Assembly (NCBI RefSeq): GCF_965200405.1
Contig: NZ_OZ241356.1
Coordinates: 1,302,001 to 1,366,000, forward strand
DNA length: 64,000 nt
Reading direction: 5' to 3'
DNA from: Glacieibacterium sp965200405
Lineage (GTDB): Bacteria; Pseudomonadota; Alphaproteobacteria; Sphingomonadales; Sphingomonadaceae
Shown here: piece by piece, positions 8,898 through 16,243 of the stretch
Numbering within the stretch: position 1 is the stretch's first letter
How the letters are laid out: every line of letters starts with the position of its first letter
The notes under the pieces: generated by a model
Told to the model about the DNA's origin: nothing
The model's input: the letters and a program-made list of their open reading frames with translations, nothing else
Databases searched by the model: none
Made by a program: the position numbers and the translations under genes

Positions 8898-9253
8898 GCT
8901 ATATCCAGGGCTTCGTCGTGCCGGTGCCGGTGGCCAACCGCGCCGCGTATCGTGACATGGCGGCCAGTGCGGCGCCGGTGTTCAGGGAGCTCGGCGCCGA
9001 GCGTGTCGTCGAGTGCTGGGGTGACGACATCCCCGACGGCAAGGTCACCGACTTCAAGCGCTCGGTGCAGGCGAAAGCCGACGAGACCGTGGTGTTCTCG
9101 TGGATCGTCTGGCCCGACAAGGCGACCTGCGAAGCGGCACAGGCGAAGATGATGGCCGACGAGCGCCTTAAGCCGGGCCCGGGTGGCATGCCCTTCGACG
9201 GCAAGCGCATGATCTATGGCGGGTTCACACCGCTGTTCGACACGGAGGACTGA
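8894..9253 (+). CDS. DUF1428 family protein
   Basis: The 119-residue product matches the DUF1428 family (YbaA-like): 'MSYIQGFVVPVPVANRAAYRDMA', a central 'VVECWGDDIPDGKVTDF' and 'FSWIVWPDK..C', ending 'PFDGKRMIYGGFTPL'. The family adopts a dimeric alpha/beta-barrel-like fold and has no established reaction. ATG 8894 overlaps the stop of the preceding VOC gene, with AGGAGA upstream. Its repeated association with VOC and DUF899 genes suggests a shared detoxification role, but this is inference only. Confidence 0.85.
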   Translation: MSYIQGFVVPVPVANRAAYRDMAASAAPVFRELGAERVVECWGDDIPDGKVTDFKRSVQAKADETVVFSWIVWPDKATCEAAQAKMMADERLKPGPGGMPFDGKRMIYGGFTPLFDTED

Positions 9254-9255
9254 GC

Positions 9256-10005
9256 ATGGCGAACTTCATCTGGCACGAGCTGGTGACCCGCGATCCCGAC
9301 GCCGCAGCCAAATTCTACGGCGCGGTGGTCGGCTGGACGACGCAGGCCTATGACGGCGGTGGCGACTACCGGTTGTTCGTCGCTGATCGCGGCACGGCGG
9401 GACTGATGCGCCTCCCCGAAGGGGCCACCGCCGGCTGGGTCGGCTATATCGGCGTTGGCGACGTCGATGCCGAGGCCGAGGCGATCCGCGCTGCCGGGGG
9501 TGCCGTACATTTCGGCCCCGAGGATATTCCGACGGTCGGGCGCATCGCCGCCGTCGCCGATCCGCAAGGCGCGACCTACAATCTGATCAAGCCGATCTCG
9601 CAGGAGGTGCCGCCGCCGGTGCCGCCCTACACGCCCGGACACGCCGGCTGGTGCGAGCTGGTCACCAGCGACTGGGCCGCGGCTTGGGAATTCTATGCGG
9701 CACGCTATGGCTGGACCAAGGATTTCGCCATGGGTATGGGCCCGATGGGGACCTACCAGACCTTTGCCATCGACGGTGTGCAGTCGGGCGGGATGATGAA
9801 CAGCCCGGTGCCCAAGTCCCCGGCCTGGTTATATTATTTCAACGTCGCCGACATCGACGCGGCCAAGGCGGCGGTCGAGGCGGGCGGCGGGCAGGTGAGC
9901 CTTGGCCCGGTCGAGGTGCCCGGCGGCGGCTACATCGTCCAGGGCGTCGATCCGCAAGGTCTCGTCTTTGCCGTCACCGGCCCACGGGTGGAGCAGGCAG
10001 CATGA
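9256..10005 (+). CDS. Tandem VOC-domain protein
   Basis: The 249-residue protein contains two VOC units in tandem: residues 1-115 ('FIWHELVTRDPDAAAKFYGAVVGW' to 'DPQGATYNLIKP') and 130-245 ('HAGWCELVTSDWAAAWEFYAARYGW' to 'DPQGLVFAVTG'). Both halves keep the 'DPQG' turn found near the end of VOC modules. A Pro-rich hinge (about 117-127) links them. Comparable two-unit proteins are annotated as glyoxalase or hydroxylase-like, with substrate unknown. GGAGG at 9244-9248 serves the ATG at 9256, two bases after the previous stop. Confidence 0.86.
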   Translation: MANFIWHELVTRDPDAAAKFYGAVVGWTTQAYDGGGDYRLFVADRGTAGLMRLPEGATAGWVGYIGVGDVDAEAEAIRAAGGAVHFGPEDIPTVGRIAAVADPQGATYNLIKPISQEVPPPVPPYTPGHAGWCELVTSDWAAAWEFYAARYGWTKDFAMGMGPMGTYQTFAIDGVQSGGMMNSPVPKSPAWLYYFNVADIDAAKAAVEAGGGQVSLGPVEVPGGGYIVQGVDPQGLVFAVTGPRVEQAA

Positions 10006-10481
10006 CCGTGATCACTCCCTGCCTGTGGTACGATGGCGCCGCCGAGGACGCCGCGAACTTCTACGTCTCGCTGCTGCCGGATTCGCGCATCGACTCCGTC
10101 AGCCGGTCGCCGGCCGACAACCCGAGCACGCCGGAAGGCGCGGTGCTGGTCGTCGAGTTCACCCTCGCCGGGCGCCCGTTCCTCGGCCTCAACGGTGGCC
10201 CGCATTTCAAGTTCACCGAGGCGATCTCGATGATGATCCATGTCGAGACCCAGGCCGAGATCGACCGGATGTGGGACGCGCTGATCTCGGGTGGTGGCAG
10301 TCCGAGCCAGTGCGGCTGGCTCAAGGACCGCTGGGGCCTGTCGTGGCAGGTCACCCCGACGATCATGCCGCGCCTGCTCGGCAATCCCGACCGCGACGCC
10401 GCGCGACGGACGATGCAGGCGATGATGGGCATGACCAAGCTCGACATCGCGGCGCTGGAGCGCGCCTTCGCCGGTCACTGA
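10002..10481 (+). CDS. PhnB-like VOC protein (3-demethylubiquinone methyltransferase-like family)
   Basis: The 159-residue product belongs to the PhnB-like VOC subgroup: 'VITPCLWYDGAAEDAANFYVSLLPDSRI', 'EGAVLVVEFTLAGRPFLGLNGGPHFKFTEAIS', and a C-terminal 'CGWLKDRWGLSWQVTP' motif typical of these proteins, then a helical tail. Many databases call this family 3-demethylubiquinone-9 3-methyltransferase, but it has no methyltransferase fold, so that name should not be propagated. ATG 10002 overlaps the preceding TGA. It is the fourth gene of the MarR-linked operon. Confidence 0.85.
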   Translation: MTVITPCLWYDGAAEDAANFYVSLLPDSRIDSVSRSPADNPSTPEGAVLVVEFTLAGRPFLGLNGGPHFKFTEAISMMIHVETQAEIDRMWDALISGGGSPSQCGWLKDRWGLSWQVTPTIMPRLLGNPDRDAARRTMQAMMGMTKLDIAALERAFAGH

Positions 10482-10496
10482 TCGAGGAGCCCGACC

Positions 10497-11192
10497 ATGC
10501 TCAAGTCCCCCGCAGAACTCGCTGCCGCCACCCAGGTCCGCATGCCCAACGAAAGCGCCGCCTACCGCGCCGCCCGCACCGCGCTGCTGGCCGAGGAGAT
10601 CGACCTGCGCCGCCACATCGAGCGCGTCGCCGAACAGCGCCGCGCCCTGCCGCCCGGAGGCGAGGTCATCGGCGACTACCGCTTCGAAGGCGAGCACGGC
10701 CCCGCCAGCTTCGCCGACCTGTTTGGCGACAAGGATACGCTGGTCGTCTACAGCTATATGTTCGGGCCGCAGCGCGAGCGGCCGTGCCCGATGTGCACCT
10801 CGCTGCTCAGCGCCTGGGACGGCGAGGCGCAGGACATCCAGCAGCGCGTCGCCCTCGCTGTGGTGGCCCGGTCGCCGATCGAGCGGCTGCTGGCGTTCAA
10901 GCGCGAGCGCGGCTGGCGCGACCTGCCGCTGTTCAGCGATCTCAACGGCAACTTCAGCCAGGACTATCACGCCATTTCGCCCGACGGCGGCGACGATGCG
11001 GCGCTCAATGTGTTCACCCGGCAGGACGGCACTATCCGGCACTTCTGGGGCGGCGAGATGGGGCAGGCCAGCGCCGACCCCGGACAGGATCCGCGCGGCG
11101 CGCCCGACCTGATGCCTCTATGGACCGTGCTCGACGTCACGCCCGAAGGCCGAGGTACGGATTGGTACCCCCGCCTCGACTATGGCCACTGA
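10497..11192 (+). CDS. DUF899 thioredoxin-like protein
   Basis: The 231-residue protein matches DUF899, a family predicted to have a thioredoxin-like fold: N-terminal helix with 'ALLAEEIDLRRHIERVAEQRRALPPGG', then 'DYRFEGEHGPASFADLFGDKDTLVVYSYMFG', the conserved 'PCPMCTSLL' in place of a thioredoxin CXXC-type loop, and 'FWGGEM' near the end. The Cys-Pro-Met-Cys spacing (CXXC) suggests redox activity, but no member reaction is established. It starts at ATG 10497, 15 bases after the PhnB-like gene, and is the last gene of the operon. Confidence 0.85.
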   Translation: MLKSPAELAAATQVRMPNESAAYRAARTALLAEEIDLRRHIERVAEQRRALPPGGEVIGDYRFEGEHGPASFADLFGDKDTLVVYSYMFGPQRERPCPMCTSLLSAWDGEAQDIQQRVALAVVARSPIERLLAFKRERGWRDLPLFSDLNGNFSQDYHAISPDGGDDAALNVFTRQDGTIRHFWGGEMGQASADPGQDPRGAPDLMPLWTVLDVTPEGRGTDWYPRLDYGH

Positions 11193-11259
11193 AAACTCAC
11201 ATATCGGGGTTGGAATTCAGACATTGTTGCTATTTTTGTGACAATATGCGGCTATCTCG

Positions 11260-12420
11260 TTGGAGCGTCGTTCGCCTTCGACGAACGCCCCAGAAAGTCC
11301 AGCCATCCGCCAGATCGCCGCCCTGCCGTACCGCGCCAATCCCGATGGATCGGTCGCCGTCATGTTGATCACCTCGCGTGAGACCAAGCGTTGGGTGATC
11401 CCCAAGGGCAACCCGATCCGGGGGCTGCAGTCGCACCAGGCGGCCGCCCATGAAGCCTTCGAGGAGGCCGGCATCTCCGGCATCGCCTGCCCCGCCTCGA
11501 TCGGCAGCTACGGCTATGGCAAGCGGCGCTCCGACGGCAGCGTCAAGCAGGCGACCGTCGAGGTCTTTCCGCTGAACTTCATCAACCAGTTCGATGACTG
11601 GCCAGAGTACGGCCAGCGCGAAACCCGCTGGTTCTCGCCCGCCGAAGCCGCGCAGGCGGTCGAAGAGCCGGAACTAAAGGCCATCATCACGGCTTTCCGT
11701 GAGCCTCCCAGGACGGCCGGACTGGCCGACCGGGCACTGATCTGGGCACGCGACCGAGGGGGCGAGAAAGTACCTATGCTACGCTGGTTCCAGGCCTTGA
11801 TGCCAAAGCAAGGCCGCTTCTTCGAGCTGTTCGACGCCCATGCCGCGATCCTGGTCGGCGGCGCCGACGCGCTGGCCCGGCTGCTGCAGGGCGGCGAGGA
11901 CATGGCCGGGCATGGCAAGACCATCTTCGCGCTGGAGAACGAGGCCGACGACATCACCCGCAAGGTGCTGCAGGACGTCCGCCGCACCTTCGTCACGCCG
12001 TTCGACCGCAGCGCGATCACCGACCTGATCGGCTCGATGGACGATGCCATCGACCAGATGAACAAGACCGCCAAGGCGATCGAGCTGTTCGACGTCACCA
12101 GCTTCGAGCCGCAGATGCAGGACATGAGCGGCATTATCGTCGAGGCGGCGCGCATCGCTGCCGAGGCGATCCCGCTGCTGCGCCAGCTCGGCCCCAACGC
12201 CGGCCGGCTGCACATCCTGACCGAGCGCATCGTCCGCATCGAGGAGCAGGCCGACACCATCCATGACGCCGGCCTGAAGGCGCTGTTCAAGAAGCATGGC
12301 GACAAGAACCCGATGGGCTTCGTCGTCGGGCAGGAGCTCTACGGGCACCTCGAAAAGGTCGTCGACTGCTTCGAGGACGTCGCCAACGAGATCCAGGGTC
12401 TCGTGATCGATCACGCGTAA
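11260..12420 (+). CDS. Nudix hydrolase (DIPP-like) fused to DUF47/PhoU-like phosphate transport regulator
   Basis: One 386-residue frame holds two proteins that are normally separate. Residues about 16-150 are a Nudix domain of the diphosphoinositol-polyphosphate/ApnA type: 'RWVIPKGNP' and a box ending 'HEAFEEAGI', which keeps the catalytic Glu pair but has His for the usual Arg. Residues 173-386 are a full-length (214-residue) DUF47 protein beginning 'MLRWFQALMPKQGRFFELFDAH'. The linker (about 150-172) is short, and ATG 11776 (Met173) has a purine-rich stretch just upstream, so DUF47 may also be made alone. The start is a TTG at 11260 without a clear ribosome site. It lies 3 bases upstream of the Pit gene, whose activity DUF47 proteins are thought to modulate. 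Confidence 0.85.
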   Translation: MERRSPSTNAPESPAIRQIAALPYRANPDGSVAVMLITSRETKRWVIPKGNPIRGLQSHQAAAHEAFEEAGISGIACPASIGSYGYGKRRSDGSVKQATVEVFPLNFINQFDDWPEYGQRETRWFSPAEAAQAVEEPELKAIITAFREPPRTAGLADRALIWARDRGGEKVPMLRWFQALMPKQGRFFELFDAHAAILVGGADALARLLQGGEDMAGHGKTIFALENEADDITRKVLQDVRRTFVTPFDRSAITDLIGSMDDAIDQMNKTAKAIELFDVTSFEPQMQDMSGIIVEAARIAAEAIPLLRQLGPNAGRLHILTERIVRIEEQADTIHDAGLKALFKKHGDKNPMGFVVGQELYGHLEKVVDCFEDVANEIQGLVIDHA

Positions 12421-12423
12421 GTC

Positions 12424-13428
12424 GTGGAAGCTCTCGCCCTGCCGTGGCTGATCGCGCTGATCGGCGTGGCCCTGGTCTTCGACTTTCTCAACGGCCTGCA
12501 CGACGCGGCGAACTCGATCGCGACGATCGTCTCGACGCGGGTGCTACGCCCGCAATATGCTGTGGTCTGGGCGGCGTTCTTCAACTTCATCGCCTTCCTG
12601 TTCTTCGGGCTGCACGTCGCGCAGACCGTCGGCACGGGCATCGTCCACCCCGACATCATCGATGCCACCGTCATCTTCGCCGCCTTGATGGGCGCGATCG
12701 GCTGGAACGTCGCGACCTGGGTGCTGGGCATCCCGTCGAGCAGCAGCCACGCGTTGATCGGCGGGCTGCTCGGGGCCGGCATCGCCAAGTCGGGCTTTAC
12801 CGCCGTCGTCTGGTCGGGGGTGTTCAAGACTTCGGCCGCCATCGTGCTGTCGCCCGCCATCGGCCTGGTGCTGGCGCTGTTCCTGGTGCTGCTGGTGTCG
12901 TGGCTGTTCCGGCGCTTCACGCCCAACCGTGCCGACGGCGTGTTCCGCAAGCTCCAGCTCGTTTCCGCCTCGCTCTATTCGCTCGGTCACGGCGGCAACG
13001 ACGCGCAAAAGACCATGGGGATCATCGCGGTGCTGCTCTACTCGCAGGGGCTGCTGCAGGGCGGCTTCCATATTCCATTGTGGGTGGTGCTGAGCTGCCA
13101 GGCGGCGATGGCGCTCGGCACGATGCTGGGTGGCTGGCGCATCGTCCACACCATGGGCTCCAAGATCACCCGCCTGACGCCGGTCCAGGGCTTTTGTGCC
13201 GAGACCGGCGGCGCGATCACGCTGTTCGCCGCGACCGCGCTCGGCGTCCCGGTGTCGACGACCCACACCATCACCGGCGCGATCGTCGGCGTCGGCGCGT
13301 CGCGGCGGCTGTCGGCGGTACGCTGGAACATCGCCGGGCGGATCGTCATCGCCTGGGTGGTGACGCTACCGGTCACCGCACTGGTCGCGGCGCTGGTCTA
13401 TTGGGTCAGCAGGCTGGTCGCCGGCTGA
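12424..13428 (+). CDS. pit: Low-affinity inorganic phosphate transporter (Pit family)
   Basis: This 334-residue, roughly ten-helix membrane protein carries both Pit signature repeats: 'FDFLNGLHDAANSIATIVSTRVL' near the N-terminus and 'SLGHGGNDAQKTMG' in the second half, plus 'GVPVSTTHTITGAIVG' near the end. Pit proteins import phosphate, usually as a neutral metal-phosphate complex, driven by protons. The size is normal for the short bacterial form. The start is a GTG at 12424, three bases after the Nudix-DUF47 stop, so the two are co-transcribed. Its stop faces that of glnD with one base between. Confidence 0.93.
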   Translation: MEALALPWLIALIGVALVFDFLNGLHDAANSIATIVSTRVLRPQYAVVWAAFFNFIAFLFFGLHVAQTVGTGIVHPDIIDATVIFAALMGAIGWNVATWVLGIPSSSSHALIGGLLGAGIAKSGFTAVVWSGVFKTSAAIVLSPAIGLVLALFLVLLVSWLFRRFTPNRADGVFRKLQLVSASLYSLGHGGNDAQKTMGIIAVLLYSQGLLQGGFHIPLWVVLSCQAAMALGTMLGGWRIVHTMGSKITRLTPVQGFCAETGGAITLFAATALGVPVSTTHTITGAIVGVGASRRLSAVRWNIAGRIVIAWVVTLPVTALVAALVYWVSRLVAG

Positions 13429-13429
13429 G

Positions 13430-16195
13430 CTATTCCGCCGCGACCGCCTCGAAACCCTCGGTCCGCGACGCCGACAAGGCCATCAGGCGCTTTTCCAGGC
13501 TCTTCAGCCGCGCCGCATTGTCGATCTTCTCGCCGGTCAGGTCGGTGACATAGAAAGTGTCGGTGGCGCGCTCGCCATAGGTCGCGATGTGCGCGCTGTG
13601 GATGGTCAGCCGGGACTGGAACAGCGCGCTGGTCAGCGAGAACAGCAGCGCCGGTCGGTCGAGCGCCGCGACCTCGACGACGGTGTAGCGGTTCGACGCC
13701 TTGTTATCGATCAGCACGTTGGGCTCGACGGCGAACACCTCGGCGCGGCGCCGCGCCAGCGGGCGCGCCGCCAGCCGGTCGGCAAGGCGCACCTTGCCGG
13801 TCAGCACGTCCTCGATCATGCGCTTCAGCCGCGCCAGCTGCGTCGTCTCGGCGAACGGACGGCCGAGCGGATCGGCGATGACGAAATTGTCCAGCGCCTG
13901 GCCGTCGCGCGTCGTGTGGATGCGCGCGTCGAGGATGTTCGCGCCGCCCAGCGAGATTGCGCCGGCGATACGATAGAACAGCCCCGGATGGTCGGCGGCA
14001 TAGACCGTGACCAGCGTCGTTCCCGAGGCCGTGTCGACCTCGCAGCCGATCGACAGGCGCGACCCTTCCGCGTCGGCGCGCTCGACCTGGATGGCGTTGC
14101 GCGTCAGCACGTCCTGCGGCTCGGCGATCCAGTAGCTGTCGCCCATGCGCTTGGCGTAGGTGGCGAATTCCGCCGCGGGCCACTCGAGCTCGGCGGCAAG
14201 CGCGGCCTGCTTGGCGGCAATGCGCTCGCTGCGTCCGGTCTGCTTGTGGCCGAGGCGCAGGACCTCCTCGGCAGCCTCGTAAAGTTCGCGCAGCAACTGC
14301 GCCTTCCAGCCGTTCCAGACGCCCGGGCCAACGGCACGGATGTCGACGACGGTCAGGATCAGCAGCAGCCGCAGCCGCTCGGGCGAGGCGACGACCTCGG
14401 CGAAATCGAGGATGGTCTTGAAGTCCGACAGGTCGCGCTTGAACGCCGTCGACGACATCAGCAGGTGATAGCGCACCAGCCACGCCACCGTCTCGGTCTC
14501 CACTGCCGACAGGCCGAGACGCGGGCACAGCCGTTCGGCGATCTCGGCGCCCAGTTCGCTATGATCGCCGCCGCGCCCCTTAGCGATGTCGTGGAGCAGC
14601 ACCGCGACGTACAGCACGCGCCGCGACTGCAGCTGGTGGATCACAGCGGTCGCCAGCTTGTGATCGTCCTTGAGCGTCCCGGCTTCGATCTGCGCGACCA
14701 GCCCGATGGCCCGGATGGTGTGCTCGTCGACGGTGTAGTGATGGTACATGTCGTACTGCATCTGGGCGACGACGCGCCCGAAGTCGGGAACAAAGCGTCC
14801 GAACACCCCGGCCTCGCTCATCCAGCGCAACACGCGCTCGGGGGTGTGCTTCGAGGTCAGCAGGTCGAGGAACAGCGCGTTGGCGCGCGGGTCCTTGCGC
14901 GTCGCCTCGCCCAGCAGATGCGCATCCCGCCCGGCCTGGCGCATCGCCAGCGGATGGATCTCCAGGTCCTGCGCGTCGGCCAGGGTGAACATCTCGACCA
15001 GCCGTACCGGGTCCTGCGCGAAAAAGTCGTCGCTCGGCACGCTGATCCGCCCGGCCTTGACGCTGAAGCCGTGGAGCTTGCGCGGACGCCGCGAGAAGAT
15101 CGGCAGCCATGACGGGCGGTTGAAGGTCTCCTCGACGTGGCTGAGGAACAGGCCGGTCAGGTCGCCGACCTGCCGCGCCACCAGGAAATAATGGCGCATG
15201 AAGCGCTCGACCGCCGCCATGCCGACGCGGTCGTTGTAGCGCAGGCGGATGCTCAACTCGCGCTGGACGTCGAAGGTCAGCCGCTCCTCCGCCCGCCCGG
15301 CGATGTCGTGGAGGTTGCAGCGGACCGCCCACAGGAAGTTCTGGGCCTTGAGGAACTGCGCCAGCTCGGGCGCGGTCAGCAGGCCCTTGTCGACCAGCCC
15401 TTCGACGGTCTCAACCTGATAGGCGAACTTGCCGATCCAGAACAGCGTGTGGAGGTCGCGCAAGCCACCCTTGCCCTCCTTGAGGTTGGGTTCGACGACA
15501 TAGCGGCTGTCGCCCATGCGGGCGTGGCGGGCGTCGCGCTCGGCCAGCTTGTCGGCGATGAAGGCGCGGGCGTTGCCGGCGACGATCTCCTTGCGGAAGC
15601 GCGCCGCGGCCTGGTCGTACAACGGCCGGTCGCCCCAAATGAAGCGCGCCTCCAGCAAGGCGGTGCGGATGGTCAGGTCGGACTTGGCCATGCGGATCAT
15701 GTCGTCGAGCGACCGCGTCGAATGGCCGACCTTCAGCTTCAGGTCCCACAGCAGGTACAGGATCGTCTCGATGACCTGCTCGCCCCAGCCGGTCTGCTTC
15801 CACGGCGTCAGGAACAGGATGTCGATGTCGGAATAGGGCGCCATCTCGCCGCGGCCATAGCCGCCGACGGCGATCAGCGTCATGCGTTCCGACGCCGTCG
15901 GATTGGCCAGCGGGTATAGCGATGTGGTGACGAAGTCGAAGGTCAGCCGCAGCAGCTGGTCGGTCAGGAAGGCGTTGGCCGCGGCATATTCATGCCCCCG
16001 CGACGGGCGCTCGTGGAGGCGGCGGGTCAGTTCGGTGCGGCCGGTGGCAAGCGCATCGCGGATGATCGCGGCACAGGCATCGCGCCGGTCCTCCAGCCGG
16101 GTCTGCGCCGCGGCGGCATCGCGCAAGGCGTCCGCGACGACCCGGCGGTCGATGATTGCACGGCGGTTCGGAACTGCGTCGGGACGGGAAGCCAT
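13430..16195 (-). CDS. glnD: [Protein-PII] uridylyltransferase/uridylyl-removing enzyme GlnD
   Basis: GlnD senses glutamine and uridylylates or deuridylylates PII, controlling nitrogen assimilation. The 921-residue product from ATG 16195 has the full domain order: nucleotidyltransferase with 'GGYGRGEMAPYSDIDI' (metal ligands Asp123 and Asp125), the GlnD-specific linker, an HD hydrolase domain with 'LLHDIAKGRGGDHSELG', and two C-terminal ACT domains ('ADHPGLFYRIAGAIS' and 'LDRPALLFSLTSALF'). A 15-codon upstream extension of the frame is dropped because the conserved region begins at MASRP. It lies 48 bases downstream of mutS on the same strand, a common alphaproteobacterial pairing. Confidence 0.96.
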   Translation of the reverse strand: MASRPDAVPNRRAIIDRRVVADALRDAAAAQTRLEDRRDACAAIIRDALATGRTELTRRLHERPSRGHEYAAANAFLTDQLLRLTFDFVTTSLYPLANPTASERMTLIAVGGYGRGEMAPYSDIDILFLTPWKQTGWGEQVIETILYLLWDLKLKVGHSTRSLDDMIRMAKSDLTIRTALLEARFIWGDRPLYDQAAARFRKEIVAGNARAFIADKLAERDARHARMGDSRYVVEPNLKEGKGGLRDLHTLFWIGKFAYQVETVEGLVDKGLLTAPELAQFLKAQNFLWAVRCNLHDIAGRAEERLTFDVQRELSIRLRYNDRVGMAAVERFMRHYFLVARQVGDLTGLFLSHVEETFNRPSWLPIFSRRPRKLHGFSVKAGRISVPSDDFFAQDPVRLVEMFTLADAQDLEIHPLAMRQAGRDAHLLGEATRKDPRANALFLDLLTSKHTPERVLRWMSEAGVFGRFVPDFGRVVAQMQYDMYHHYTVDEHTIRAIGLVAQIEAGTLKDDHKLATAVIHQLQSRRVLYVAVLLHDIAKGRGGDHSELGAEIAERLCPRLGLSAVETETVAWLVRYHLLMSSTAFKRDLSDFKTILDFAEVVASPERLRLLLILTVVDIRAVGPGVWNGWKAQLLRELYEAAEEVLRLGHKQTGRSERIAAKQAALAAELEWPAAEFATYAKRMGDSYWIAEPQDVLTRNAIQVERADAEGSRLSIGCEVDTASGTTLVTVYAADHPGLFYRIAGAISLGGANILDARIHTTRDGQALDNFVIADPLGRPFAETTQLARLKRMIEDVLTGKVRLADRLAARPLARRRAEVFAVEPNVLIDNKASNRYTVVEVAALDRPALLFSLTSALFQSRLTIHSAHIATYGERATDTFYVTDLTGEKIDNAARLKSLEKRLMALSASRTEGFEAVAAE

Positions 16196-16243
16196 TGCGC
16201 GCCAGTTAGTCGTTTTCGTGCATTCGCGCCATGCCCCCAAGTG

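Noticed and set aside
11224..11242. Direct repeat TTGTTGC...TTGTGAC upstream of the Nudix-DUF47 gene as a Pho box
   Set aside because: The repeat spacing is 12 bases, not the 11 expected, and matches to the Pho-box consensus are weak.
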